From: a virus
Reading direction: 5' to 3' (one strand)
Length of the DNA stretch: 42,998 nt
IMG/VR virus record: IMGVR_UViG_3300047408_000117
Location: 1-42,998 of that record
Positions 31,446-38,809 of this stretch are shown here, piece by piece. The position numbers and the translations under genes were made by a program. The notes below the pieces were generated by a model. That model was not told the origin of the DNA. It worked only from the letters and a program-made list of their open reading frames with translations, and made no database searches. Positions within the stretch are counted from its first letter, which is position 1, and every line of letters begins with the position of its first letter.

Positions 31446-31781
31446 GTGGGGATGGAGTGGGGATGTAAAATGGGGATGTGCGGGTTTGAGGTTGGGTCAG
31501 GAACCAAACCAATATAGCACTTACATCCCCACTTACATCCCCACTTTATCGGTGGCTGCGAGCGAACGCGAGCGAACGCGCTCGAACGCCAGCGGACGAA
31601 AAACACCAGCAAACACAAGGGGTTTAGGGCGAAAAAGCGAACCAATGCGGACGCCAACGAACGCCCGCGAACCGTGCTTTGGGAGGCCACGCCCGCCTCC
31701 AAACTTGGCACCTAACTATTTGAAACAACAGTGATATTTTTTCCGATCGAGGTCACATCCCCACTTACATCCCCACTTTAT
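31446..31781. repeat. Candidate attP region with repeated arm-type sites
   Basis: The 8-mer TGGGGATG occurs at 31447-31454, 31458-31465 and 31471-31478. Its complement CATCCCCA occurs at 31524-31531, 31536-31543, 31756-31763 and 31768-31775: seven copies in about 330 bases directly upstream of int. On the right side they are embedded in exact direct 27-bp repeats (31523-31549 and 31755-31781), each made of two ACATCCCCACTT units plus TAT. Paired, oppositely oriented clusters around a central stretch are typical of integrase arm sites. The core crossover is probably within 31550-31754. Confidence 0.65.
31561..31600. repeat. 10-bp tandem repeats near attP core
   Basis: Four consecutive decamers: AGCGAACGCG, AGCGAACGCG, CTCGAACGCC, AGCGGACGAA. 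The first two are identical and the rest degenerate. Related GCGAACC and AACGAACGC sequences continue to about 31670. The 10-base period keeps the motif on one DNA face, as for protein-binding or bending sites. There is also a GGAGGC/GCCTCC inverted repeat (31682-31700). Confidence 0.5.
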
Positions 31782-32089
31782 TTGCGCTTCACATTCGGTT
31801 CAACCGCGACCACGTCAAAACCTTCGCCGCAATCCCAATCAATATCAAACTCGCTCAGCGCATCCGCCGCCTCGTTTGCCTCTTGCTCGGATGCCGCCTT
31901 GATGATGGCCGTGCCGCAATCTGATCCCTTCCGCTGTACCGTTATTTTCCATTCAAACTTTTCGCCGGGGGCGCGGCCCCATTGCGGATCATATTCGCGG
32001 ATGATCTTGGTCGCCTCGCCAAACGGCGCGTCGGCGATTTCCTTAAATTGTTCGCGCGGGATGGGGCCGGTTGAGGGGTCGAGTTTCAT
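31778..32089 (-). CDS. Leftward hypothetical protein beside attP
   Basis: 103 residues beginning MKLDPSTGPIPREQFKEIAD. A beta strand/turn/helix arrangement (KFEWKITVQRKGSDCGTAII then ASEQEANEAADALSEF) is seen, without a recognised domain. The start at 32089 is chosen because it overlaps the preceding short gene by ATGA. The stop codon lies in the second 27-bp attP repeat. Confidence 0.5.
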   Translation of the reverse strand: MKLDPSTGPIPREQFKEIADAPFGEATKIIREYDPQWGRAPGEKFEWKITVQRKGSDCGTAIIKAASEQEANEAADALSEFDIDWDCGEGFDVVAVEPNVKRK

Positions 32090-32241
32090 TTTTTCGGACG
32101 CGGCGGTGGTCGTCGTTTCGACGGCGGTCTGTGGCGCAGCAATTCCAACGCGGCGCGGATCGACACGCGGATTTGCAGCGGCGTTTTGCCGGGCATCAAC
32201 GCCGCCTCTAAAATGCTGATCGCCATCGTGTGCTTGTTCAT
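32086..32241 (-). CDS. 51-aa leftward basic protein
   Basis: Short ORF starting MNKHTMAISILEAALMPGKT and ending in a very basic Pro-rich tail (RRPPPRPKK). It is joined by ATGA overlaps to both neighbours: its start overlaps the stop of the excisionase-like gene, and its stop overlaps the start of the 103-residue gene. That makes it likely to be translated. Function unknown; the basic tail could bind nucleic acid. Confidence 0.5.
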   Translation of the reverse strand: MNKHTMAISILEAALMPGKTPLQIRVSIRAALELLRHRPPSKRRPPPRPKK

Positions 32242-32486
32242 TTGGCGGGCAACGCGCGGCGATACTCGTCGATGGTGTTGAGATCGACGAGCGTCCGACG
32301 ACCCTCGACATATCCCTTGATCTTGCCCGCCGCGATCAGCTCATAGATGCGAGTCTTGCCCCAATTGCCGTAGCGCATGGCGTCTCGAACCGGCACCAGT
32401 CTGCGCTCGCCGGGCGGGTACATTTCGGCCGGGAGGATGAACGATGTTTCCGGCGGATCGCGCCTTGGTTTTGTCCTGACCACCAT
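32238..32486 (-). CDS. Excisionase/AlpA-like helix-turn-helix protein
   Basis: 82 residues. The C-terminal part reads LVPVRDAMRYGNWGKTRIYE followed by LIAAGKIKGYVEGRRTLVDL, a winged-helix HTH_17/excisionase pattern (vrea....g.s.rtiy.li..G.i.a...g.r..i). The GGGAGG RBS lies 3-4 bases before the ATG at 32486; a longer frame has no support. Placed upstream of the integrase in the same direction, it is the best candidate for a recombination directionality factor. Confidence 0.65.
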   Translation of the reverse strand: MVVRTKPRRDPPETSFILPAEMYPPGERRLVPVRDAMRYGNWGKTRIYELIAAGKIKGYVEGRRTLVDLNTIDEYRRALPAK

Positions 32487-32494
32487 TGCCTCCC

Positions 32495-32836
32495 TTAGTG
32501 TGGCGTTAACACTTGATCGGAAATCCGCGCCACGGCGACCTCCATCGCGCGAACCGCTTCCTCGCCGTCGGTCACCAACCGCATGAATTTTTGCATGTGC
32601 AATTCGGCGCGTTCGCGCGCCTCGATGATGGTGCATTCGAGGTCGTCAAGTTGTTCGCGCATCCCGGCGATCCGGCCCATTGCATGAGCATGAACGTCAG
32701 CCATCGCGGCGCTGGCGCGATGGATAACCTGATCGGCAACGGCCATCGCTTGCGCGCTGGCCGAGCCACTAGCGACGGCGTTTTCGATCTCGGTGGCGAG
32801 CTTTTCGAGGTTGGCGGTGGGTGTGGTGTCTGTCAT
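32495..32836 (-). CDS. Leftward coiled-coil protein
   Basis: 113 residues, almost completely helical, Ala/Glu-rich, with a likely coiled coil through MREQLDDLECTIIEARERAE. The start MTDTTPTANLEK at 32836 has a good GGGAG RBS 8 bases upstream; a longer frame does not. No recognised family; it may be an early phage protein. Lies 8 bases before the excisionase-like gene. Confidence 0.5.
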   Translation of the reverse strand: MTDTTPTANLEKLATEIENAVASGSASAQAMAVADQVIHRASAAMADVHAHAMGRIAGMREQLDDLECTIIEARERAELHMQKFMRLVTDGEEAVRAMEVAVARISDQVLTPH

Positions 32837-32859
32837 GGTGGTTTCTCCCTGCAAAAAAA

Positions 32860-33375
32860 TCATGTCTGTAAATCTTTCCACCATTCGGCGGGCTCGTCGT
32901 CCAGCTCGTCGAGTTGAACGGCGATTGGTCGCGGCGGTGGCGGCGGTGGCGGCGGTGGCGGTGCGGGCGGTGGCGCTTGCTCCGGGTGTTGTTCCTCGAT
33001 AGTGGGATAAAATTCGCGACATAGCCGCTCAAAAAATTGCGCCCGCCCGGTTTCGCTGGTCGCTTGCCAAGCTGCATCGAGGTTGTGGGTTGGTCGAAAT
33101 TGCTTGGCTTGTGGCACTACTCGGAACGACACTTTCGGCAGATCATCCCTCTTGTTACAATCCGGGCAGCGATGTTGATTTTGGCGCTTGCCAACCTCCC
33201 AACTCTGGCGGGCAAATACTTTGCGCAGCGCGTCGTCACCTAAGCCGTTGGCGTGATAGCTCACCGTCCGTCCGCATTGATGGCACGCAATTAAATAGTA
33301 GCGCGTCATGCGCCCCGATGGGTCAGGGCCATGACTCAGCCGAAACCAATGCTCGTCATCGCGGAACCGTTTCAT
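32860..33375 (-). CDS. Zinc-ribbon protein with polyproline segment
   Basis: 171 residues. CHQCGRT and CPDC (about 38 residues apart) suggest a zinc ribbon in the first half. A Pro-rich run (about 20 Pro between 134 and 148) precedes an acidic WWKDLQT end. Starts in an ATGA overlap with the DGQHR-like gene. The first half resembles small phage proteins with paired CxxC. Function unknown. Confidence 0.55.
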   Translation of the reverse strand: MKRFRDDEHWFRLSHGPDPSGRMTRYYLIACHQCGRTVSYHANGLGDDALRKVFARQSWEVGKRQNQHRCPDCNKRDDLPKVSFRVVPQAKQFRPTHNLDAAWQATSETGRAQFFERLCREFYPTIEEQHPEQAPPPAPPPPPPPPPPRPIAVQLDELDDEPAEWWKDLQT

Positions 33376-34400
33376 TCGGCAGCCTGATCAACACATTCAA
33401 ACATCGGATCAAGGTTGAGGCGTTTGCGTAAGACCTCAAACAGTACGTCTTTCGGAACGACGACCGACGAGCGCAGATAGTCGGATAGCTTGAAGCGTTG
33501 CAGCCGTTTCAGATACTTGTCGCCAAAATAAAATTCGCTGCGTTCCGTACCATCCCAAAATTCGGGATACAGCGAAAACAGCCGCACAATGGTCAAGAGA
33601 AATTCAGGCTTTAGGTGCGGACGGGATTCGTCTCTACCTCCAGATAGATTGCGGATCGTCCAACAAGCATCGATGGCGTCAAACAGCCGGATGATGTTAG
33701 TGCGGAAATGTTCCTCGCCAATTGTTTCAACCAACGCATCGAGGCCCGCCAACAAGTCGTAAATCTGTGTGCTTTTGAGCGCCCCGCCTTTGTGGGCATG
33801 TAACGCCGCCGTCACGCGAGCAAACGTGTAGCCGCTAATTAGCTCATGGCGGGTTTTTATTTGGTTCCACGCAATGCGATCTTTTAACGCAAAGGTTTCC
33901 TCTTTATTGAGTGCCACCAAGATGCTCGCGGCGCTACTTTTCTTTTTGCGGTTTCGCATTAGCACGCTTGGCGCTATACGCTTTTGCGTCGTGCCAAGTT
34001 TGCAGAACATTTCGTTTTCTTGTTCCTCGGTCGTGTTGAGGTAGATTTTTGCGCCTAGCGAAATTTTTAATTCAGGGCGTTCTTTTAGTGCCATCGCGGC
34101 GGCATAGAGCCGCTGCCCGCCGTCGATGCAATAACATTTGTCCTGCAAAAAACAGATTCCGTTTTCGTCCTGCCAGCGGTCGCCGCGCATCCCGATTGTA
34201 ATATCCGCAATGTTCTTTGGACGCCAAAAATATCCCGCAATGATTTCGTCAATGTGCCTCGGCGAAAAACCTTGCTCGCGTTGATACCAAGCCATGTTGA
34301 TATATTTAAACGAGGCTTGGTCAACGACGCCACGAATAATGATTTCTTTCGTCTCAGGGTCTTGGTCTAACGCTGCGCTAAAAATACGGACTAGGGTCAT
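33372..34400 (-). CDS. ParB/DGQHR-superfamily protein
   Basis: 342 residues. The core has YCIDGGQRLYAAAMALKE, matching the ParB-type/DGQHR motif (DG.hR..A), then KIYLNTTEEQENEMFCKLGTTQK, also seen in ParB-like and DndB-like proteins. An N-terminal substrate-like segment (QASFKYINMAWYQREQGF) completes the fold. The C-terminal half is helical with no clear HTH. Lower G+C than its surroundings and a close partner (34405-35199) suggest transferred DNA. Either a DNA-modification/nucleotide-binding or a DndB-like regulatory role is possible. Confidence 0.5.
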   Translation of the reverse strand: MTLVRIFSAALDQDPETKEIIIRGVVDQASFKYINMAWYQREQGFSPRHIDEIIAGYFWRPKNIADITIGMRGDRWQDENGICFLQDKCYCIDGGQRLYAAAMALKERPELKISLGAKIYLNTTEEQENEMFCKLGTTQKRIAPSVLMRNRKKKSSAASILVALNKEETFALKDRIAWNQIKTRHELISGYTFARVTAALHAHKGGALKSTQIYDLLAGLDALVETIGEEHFRTNIIRLFDAIDACWTIRNLSGGRDESRPHLKPEFLLTIVRLFSLYPEFWDGTERSEFYFGDKYLKRLQRFKLSDYLRSSVVVPKDVLFEVLRKRLNLDPMFECVDQAAE

Positions 34401-34404
34401 GGTT

Positions 34405-35199
34405 TTATTCTCCGTCTTTGTCGATTAGTTTCATAAGAACGTGTTCGCGTTCTTTGTGATTGCCCATGCCGCTGACCAAATAAGCCAACAGCTTGATGCG
34501 CTCGTCACCGCTGGCGGCAATCCAAGACGCCACCATTCGCTTTTTCCATGCAGCGATTAGTCCATCCGATGTGGTCAGGCGGCGATGGGGGTGTCGAAAT
34601 TTTCCCATCGATTCTCCCACGGCAACCGCGCTTACATCCTTGCCGGATGCAGCGTCATCGACCAGTTTTTTGACAATCTCGGTTAACTCATTTTCCGGCG
34701 CGCCTCGGTTGAGGACAACAAGCTCGTCCAGTTCTTTTGCACTATCGAGTGAAGTGCCTTTGATTTTGTCGATAACACTCTCGCCGAGCTTCATGATGCG
34801 ATGGGCCATCGCGCGGCCCGGTGTTTTCACGCGCCGTTTGCGCGCCGGTTTACCAGTTGTGGTAAACCTCTTTCGGTTTTGTGCCCAAATCAGCCGATAT
34901 GAACGGCTGTCCGCTTCTGTCAGGACGGCGCGCGCCAATGGAATGTCGGCGGCCAAGTTAAGCAATGCTGCGCGATCTTGATGGCTGAAAAAATTAAGTT
35001 GATTTTGCTCAAGCCATCCCTTGAATGAAACGTCTGCTAACATGGTTTCGCGGCCCGCTAAGAGTGCCGCAGCGACTTGAAGTGATCCTTCGACCCATTC
35101 GGTGCCGCCCCTCATACAGCGGGCGTGACCTTCCGCAATCTGGCGCTTGATGTGTTCGAGGCTGTTGTGACCGAATGGTGCAACGACGACGTTATTCAT
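34405..35199 (-). CDS. Partner gene of the DGQHR-like protein
   Basis: 264 residues, probably helical and DNA-related. The N-terminal half has WVEGSLQVAAALLAGRETML, FKGWLEQNQLNFFSHQDRAA and LLNLA, a segment seen in plasmid/phage regulators that accompany ParB-type proteins. A basic centre (KPARKRRVKTPGRAMAHRIM) may bind nucleic acid. Separated by only 4 bases from the DGQHR-like gene. The same lower G+C is seen in both, consistent with a single transferred unit. Function unknown. Confidence 0.5.
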   Translation of the reverse strand: MNNVVVAPFGHNSLEHIKRQIAEGHARCMRGGTEWVEGSLQVAAALLAGRETMLADVSFKGWLEQNQLNFFSHQDRAALLNLAADIPLARAVLTEADSRSYRLIWAQNRKRFTTTGKPARKRRVKTPGRAMAHRIMKLGESVIDKIKGTSLDSAKELDELVVLNRGAPENELTEIVKKLVDDAASGKDVSAVAVGESMGKFRHPHRRLTTSDGLIAAWKKRMVASWIAASGDERIKLLAYLVSGMGNHKEREHVLMKLIDKDGE

Positions 35200-35334
35200 T
35201 TGGGGGCCTCTGCAACATAACGCTGGCGCGGGCTTGCGGAAACGGGGAACCAGATTCCGCGCGGCCCGCGCCGACTACACGGACACAACACGCGACGCGT
35301 ACAAATTGGCGGGGCCCGGCGTTAAATCCCATAA
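35200..35334. other. Leftward noncoding gap with a hairpin
   Basis: This 135-base stretch separates the 78-residue gene from the DGQHR partner gene. It contains half of a GGGGCCCGG/CCGGGCCCC 9-bp inverted repeat (35311-35319 and 35338-35346, 18-base loop), the other half of which lies in the end of the upstream gene. No T-run follows, so terminator activity is uncertain. Otherwise I see no gene or motif in it. Confidence 0.35.
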
Positions 35335-35571
35335 CTACCGGGCCCCTTTGCAGCTCTGGCGCGCCGCGCAGTGCCACCAAGCGAAAGGCGCGGACAGGTC
35401 TGCAATCGAAATAGTGCGGGCCCCGATCACCTTGAACGGTAATAGAATCCGGTCGCGCAATCCCTCTAAACGCAACCGAACGCGAGGCCCGCAGGTGATC
35501 TTTCTGTGCACCGACCGGCCCGCTGGCCGATGGAAAGGATGCCTCGCCATGCCTACCATGCAGCTCGTCAT
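35335..35571 (-). CDS. 78-aa leftward hypothetical protein
   Basis: Basic protein beginning [20 protein letters not shown] and containing the amphipathic stretch VRLRLEGLRDRILLPFKVIG and a Cys-x6-Cys (HCAARQSC). Its start overlaps the Gp157-like stop by ATGA, the coupling used throughout this genome; without that I would not call it. No domain is recognised. Confidence 0.4.
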   Translation of the reverse strand: MTSCMVGMARHPFHRPAGRSVHRKITCGPRVRLRLEGLRDRILLPFKVIGARTISIADLSAPFAWWHCAARQSCKGAR

Positions 35572-36083
35572 TTTGTTCTGACGCTCAAAATCATTTCGGG
35601 ATTGGACAGCGCCGCACCGCTGACCGCCGCGCCGTCTTTCATAGCGTCGCCTAATTCGCGCTTTTTCAGGCGCGGGATATGCTCCCAAAAAATTTTGGGA
35701 ATTTGAGATTCGTCGATAATGACCACATGCGGTTGGCCGGGGCGCAGCGACGCCGTGAAATCCGGCGGCGTGAGCTTGGCGATGTGATAGTTTGCCATCG
35801 CGTCGCGCACGATCCGGCGGCGGCGCTCGGCGCGCAGCTCAAACGCGGCGATCCGTTCCTGCAAAATCTTGACCCGCTTTTTGATCGCCTCGATCCGGTC
35901 GAGATCGTCGAGCGCGCCGCGCACAATGGCGGCGAGCATTTCATGGAAATAGGTTAGCCCCTCGATGGTGTCGGCAAGGGTTTCCTCGTCGATGCTATCA
36001 CCATGATCGGCGAGCAATGCCGCCTTTAGCCCTTCCCCGCGCCGCAACTCGGCATCGAGTTGAAACTTGCTAGGTATTTGCAT
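35568..36083 (-). CDS. Gp157-like phage protein
   Basis: 171 residues. An N-terminal coiled coil is followed by the very characteristic C-terminal signature [20 protein letters not shown], the [13 protein letters not shown] loop and LSVRTK. The family (Siphovirus Gp157) usually lies next to RecT/Bet or other recombination genes. Its role is probably in DNA recombination or protection, but the biochemistry is unknown. It overlaps the bet 3' end by 14 bases. Confidence 0.85.
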   Translation of the reverse strand: MQIPSKFQLDAELRRGEGLKAALLADHGDSIDEETLADTIEGLTYFHEMLAAIVRGALDDLDRIEAIKKRVKILQERIAAFELRAERRRRIVRDAMANYHIAKLTPPDFTASLRPGQPHVVIIDESQIPKIFWEHIPRLKKRELGDAMKDGAAVSGAALSNPEMILSVRTK

Positions 36084-36948
36084 CGGTCACCTCGCCGGTT
36101 TCAGGATCGTGCGGAATCTTTTTCTTGCGGGCGAGCTGCGCTTTCGCCTCGGCAAAATGCTCGGCGGGGATGTCGGCCATCGAGCTGATTGCGACGCCGA
36201 TCAGATTTGCGAAATAGCTGACGAACAGGCGCTTGTCGACGCCGTGATCGTCGGCATCCTTGATCAGCTCGGCGAGCTGATCCGGTGTGATGCGTTCGGC
36301 GGGCGTGTCGTTGATGAGGTCAAGTTGTTTCGGCGGATCGTCGACATCGAGGTTTGCCATTTCGTCGCTGGTGTAGATGCCGCTCAGCTCTTGCGGAAAT
36401 GCCTTGCGCAGCGCCAAAGCCTCGGCGCATTTGGCGACCATCAGGTCGGGCATGGTCTGCCAAGTTTTCGTCGGCTCGCCGCCCTTTCGCCGCTGCACAT
36501 AACTTGCATAGCGAGCGACTCCCCAACACGGTGCGGTAAAGCCAGCGCGCCGCGCGCCGACCCGGGCGGCCATCGGTGGCTCATCGAACAACCACACGTC
36601 ACGCCATTCGCCATCGTCGCCGCACCAATAGGGCCCATCCTGGCCGATATACTTGCCGGTGCGCTCGGCGATCAGGCGGAAGCCGTCAATCGAAACTTGG
36701 ATCGCCATCACCTCGCGGCCTTGCGTCGCATCCCACCGCTTGATCGCATAGATTTGCCGAGACAGCGGATCGAGCCCGGTGCGCGCGGCTTGATACAAAA
36801 ACATATCCAGCTCGTCGGCGGTCGCGCCTTTGGCGATGGTGCGGGTGATGAGGTCGATCTGTGCCTTGGTAAAGGTGCCGGGCAGCGCGACCTGTTGGGT
36901 TTTTCTTTTCGCTGGCAGCTTGGTCATGGCGCTAGTTTTCCTTTTCAT
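36070..36948 (-). CDS. bet: Single-strand annealing protein Bet/RecT
   Basis: 292 residues. Family features: [53 protein letters not shown], then a WGVARY.SYVQR strand and [20 protein letters not shown]. These are the diagnostic Bet/RecT core. It anneals complementary single strands during phage recombination. The chosen start at 36948 has GAGG 7 bases upstream but overlaps the upstream gene by 17 bases. ATG 36927 is an alternative. No matching Exo (lambda) gene is recognised nearby. Confidence 0.9.
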   Translation of the reverse strand: MKRKTSAMTKLPAKRKTQQVALPGTFTKAQIDLITRTIAKGATADELDMFLYQAARTGLDPLSRQIYAIKRWDATQGREVMAIQVSIDGFRLIAERTGKYIGQDGPYWCGDDGEWRDVWLFDEPPMAARVGARRAGFTAPCWGVARYASYVQRRKGGEPTKTWQTMPDLMVAKCAEALALRKAFPQELSGIYTSDEMANLDVDDPPKQLDLINDTPAERITPDQLAELIKDADDHGVDKRLFVSYFANLIGVAISSMADIPAEHFAEAKAQLARKKKIPHDPETGEVTDANT

Positions 36949-37210
36949 GCTGAAACCTCGCAAAGCGTGGAACGAAACAATCGCGCATCGCGCCGTTGTT
37001 GTGGTCGATGTGGCGCATGATGCCGAACACGTCATGCACAAAATTCACATCATCGGCCTTGAGCAACAGCTCGAGGTCGAGCGGCTGCATCCGGTGCGCC
37101 ATCACCAGATCGAGCGCGATGGCGGCGCGCACCGTCGGTTGCTTGAAGCGCCGAGCGAGCTTTTCGGCGCGGTCGACGATCTTGGTGATCAGTGTGGCTT
37201 CGCGCGTCAT
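36932..37210 (-). CDS. DUF6874-like hypothetical protein
   Basis: 92 residues: an N-terminal helix ([19 protein letters not shown]) followed by [20 protein letters not shown] and [21 protein letters not shown]. The pattern LL.ADD.NF.HDV.GI.RH...... resembles a conserved family of Rhizobiales-phage proteins (tentatively DUF6874). It is in the recombination operon and coupled to neighbours. Function unknown. Confidence 0.6.
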   Translation of the reverse strand: MTREATLITKIVDRAEKLARRFKQPTVRAAIALDLVMAHRMQPLDLELLLKADDVNFVHDVFGIMRHIDHNNGAMRDCFVPRFARFQHEKEN

Positions 37211-37533
37211 CGCAGCCTCTCGCCGGGGAAAATGTCGGTGTCGGGATAGATGTCGGGATGCACCACGGTGACGCCTTCCGCGTAATACAGCCCGCAACGG
37301 TCGAGCTTGGGAATGTCGAACTCGGCGTAACCGTTGCCGCCCAATGACTCGACCTCGGCCATCAATCCCGTGATTTCGCTTTGCACGGCGTCGGCGCTGG
37401 TGCTGACGATGAAATACCAATTGCGGTTGGCGTTTTCGCGGTCGGGCGTGCGGAACACTTTCACAGGCGCGCGCTCAAGCTCCGCACGAATGCGGCGCTC
37501 ACCGTCGAGGTCGATGATGTTGGTCGGCTGCAT
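37207..37533 (-). CDS. First gene of the leftward recombination operon
   Basis: 108 residues, starting MQPTNIIDLDGERRIRAELE. The N-terminal part is helical, the centre has NWYFIVSTSADAVQSEITGL and AEVESLGGNG, and the end is Tyr/Asp-rich (VVHPDIYPDTDIFPG). Nothing is recognised. ATGA overlap with the following gene and its place immediately downstream of the regulatory region mark it as the operon start. No strong RBS is visible before this ATG, a minor oddity. Confidence 0.55.
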   Translation of the reverse strand: MQPTNIIDLDGERRIRAELERAPVKVFRTPDRENANRNWYFIVSTSADAVQSEITGLMAEVESLGGNGYAEFDIPKLDRCGLYYAEGVTVVHPDIYPDTDIFPGERLR

Positions 37534-37779
37534 GGTGGCACTACACAAAAAACAAGCATCCGCGAATCAGAGGATAGTGGTTTTCCATGTAACGTCGAGT
37601 CGAAAAACTTTTTTGAAACGTCAGTGAACCTGACGCTTGTCTGTGTAGGTCCAATTCAAATTTGGTTATTGAAAATTTCCACAACAAAATTTACTGTGGT
37701 TCGCCGCGTAGTTGCACCGGGGCGGCACCAATGGGAATCCCTAACAACTTGAGGTCTGCGAATGTGAGGGAGTAACATC
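37534..37779. promoter_or_regulatory. Early regulatory region with operator-like motifs
   Basis: A+T-rich gap between divergent genes. It contains TTTTCCATGTAA (motif CATGTAA at 37586-37592), the perfect inverted repeat CGTCAG-tgaac-CTGACG (37619-37635), and ACAACAAAATT (37681-37691). CATGTAA and ACAACAAAATT recur in the repressor/Cro interval. For the rightward gene at 37780, TTGAAA (37669-37674), a 17-base spacer and TACTGT (37692-37697) are a reasonable promoter. A leftward promoter is expected but I cannot fix its boxes. Confidence 0.5.
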
Positions 37780-38103
37780 GTGCGCAAGCTATTGATCGAC
37801 GACGAAAAAAGTTGGCGAGTTCAAGCCGTCGCAAACTTGGAATTTGCCATCGCAAGCTTGAAAAAAATTGAACGCGCCATGTGGCGCGCCAGGGTTGGCC
37901 GGTTGTGCCGCCCGCTGTGCGGCGTGCTGGAGGCGCTGGCTCTCACAAAATATTTACTGGTGCATCCCATGCCCGAGGCGGGCGGCGATGACGGCGGCGA
38001 CCGCCAAGCGCCCGCTCAAGAGGCGGTGCGTTTGCGCGTGGTTGCTGGCGGCTCGGGCTCTATCGGCTTGCCGAACGCGCGCCCGAGGGGCAATTTGGCG
38101 TAG
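37780..38103 (+). CDS. Rightward early protein with GTG start
   Basis: 107 residues. GTG start at 37780 has an excellent GAGGGAG RBS 8 bases upstream. The first 65 residues are a well-formed helical, partly hydrophobic protein (IASLKKIERAMWRARVGRLC, LEALALTKYLLVHPM). The end becomes Gly/Ala/Arg-rich where it overlaps the repressor gene by 88 bases on the opposite strand. Function unknown; transcription through it could antagonise repressor expression. Confidence 0.5.
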   Translation: MRKLLIDDEKSWRVQAVANLEFAIASLKKIERAMWRARVGRLCRPLCGVLEALALTKYLLVHPMPEAGGDDGGDRQAPAQEAVRLRVVAGGSGSIGLPNARPRGNLA

Positions 38104-38387
38104 GTCCCGTTTATCAACGGTACGCGCAGCAACAGCCGCAAGGCTTCGCTGAGCCCGTTGGTATCGCCGTCGAGAATGTAATCGTGCGTCAAGCCTGGAA
38201 TGGCTTTTTTCAACCGGGCGCACATATCCCGGCTGATTGGGTAGCCTTGCTCGATGTTTGACCAGCGCGCCAGTGTGACGCCCAACAGCCGGGCGAAATC
38301 TATTTTGCGGTCATAGCCGAGCTTTTCGCGCAGATCGCGCATCCGCATCGGCACCGGGGCTTTCGACAGGTCGGGATTTTGGGCCAT
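38016..38387 (-). CDS. XRE-family repressor (CI-like)
   Basis: 123 residues with an HTH_XRE domain at about 14-65: MRDLREKLGYDRKIDFARLL, GVTLARWSNIEQGYPISRDM. This resembles lambda-type repressors and other XRE regulators. A GGAGG RBS lies 8 bases before ATG 38387, which selects this start over an in-frame 38402 start that contains the RBS. Divergent from the Cro-like gene across an interval with repeated operators, so it is the probable lysogeny maintenance repressor. No RecA-cleavable C-terminal domain is present. Confidence 0.72.
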   Translation of the reverse strand: MAQNPDLSKAPVPMRMRDLREKLGYDRKIDFARLLGVTLARWSNIEQGYPISRDMCARLKKAIPGLTHDYILDGDTNGLSEALRLLLRVPLINGTYAKLPLGRAFGKPIEPEPPATTRKRTAS

Positions 38388-38558
38388 GTGGCGGGCCTCC
38401 ATTGTGGGGCGCTGGTGGCAACGCCCGCTTGAAAAATAGGACAAAATGGCCTAGCCGCACAAATTAAATTTGAACCCATCCTACAACAAAATTGAATGCA
38501 TGGTTTTCATGTAATCTATTGCTTGATTCCCATGTAACCCGGTCGCAAAGTCGGGGGC
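38388..38558. promoter_or_regulatory. Lysis-lysogeny operator/promoter region
   Basis: Two CATGTAA motifs (38508-38514 and 38531-38537) flank the -10 of a possible rightward promoter: TTGAAT (38492-38497), 17-base spacer, TCTATT (38515-38520). Leftward, TTGTTG (38489-38484), 17 bases, TAATTT (38466-38461) is a good match to sigma-70 for the repressor. ACAACAAAATT (38483-38493) spans both -35 regions. Arrangement suggests one DNA-binding protein occluding one promoter while permitting the other. Confidence 0.6.
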
Positions 38559-38786
38559 ATGGTTGATTCGCGTCGCGTGCAGATTCTCAAAACCGTGAAC
38601 AGCGTCATCGCCGCCTTGGGCGGTGACGATGCTGTAATGGAAGCGGCCAAGGCTAGCGCGCCGTCGCTATCCAATTGGCGGCGCATTAGAAAATTCCCGG
38701 CCAAAGAATATAAATGGATGACCGACAAGCTGGCGCGGCGCGGCCTTGCTGCGCCGTCGCGGCTGTGGGGCCAGCGCCAAGCCTGA
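38559..38786 (+). CDS. Cro-like small regulator
   Basis: 75 residues. The centre reads SAPSLSNWRRIRKFPAKEYK followed by WMTDKLARRGLAAPSRLWG, like small Cro/YdaS-type proteins that read as (v.NW...g.fP...y..m...L...G..ap..LW). It faces the repressor gene, as Cro does. The ATG at 38559 directly follows the operator region. No strong RBS is seen, so leaderless translation or another start is possible. Confidence 0.65.
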   Translation: MVDSRRVQILKTVNSVIAALGGDDAVMEAAKASAPSLSNWRRIRKFPAKEYKWMTDKLARRGLAAPSRLWGQRQA

Positions 38787-38809
38787 GTTGCGTTTGTGGG
38801 AGTCGGGCG

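Noticed and set aside
30603-31517. 304-residue rightward ORF opposite integrase
   Set aside because: Antisense shadow of a fully recognised integrase; no RBS or domain and it passes into the attP repeats.
31550-31754. tRNA fragment as attP core
   Set aside because: I looked for an acceptor-stem and T-loop-like end such as GGTTCGAATCC near the arm repeats, but none is convincing by eye.
35175-35581. Rightward ORFs in the gap upstream of the DGQHR partner
   Set aside because: They lack RBSs, are opposite coupled leftward genes, and have no protein-like pattern. The ATGA-coupled leftward 78-residue ORF was preferred with low confidence.
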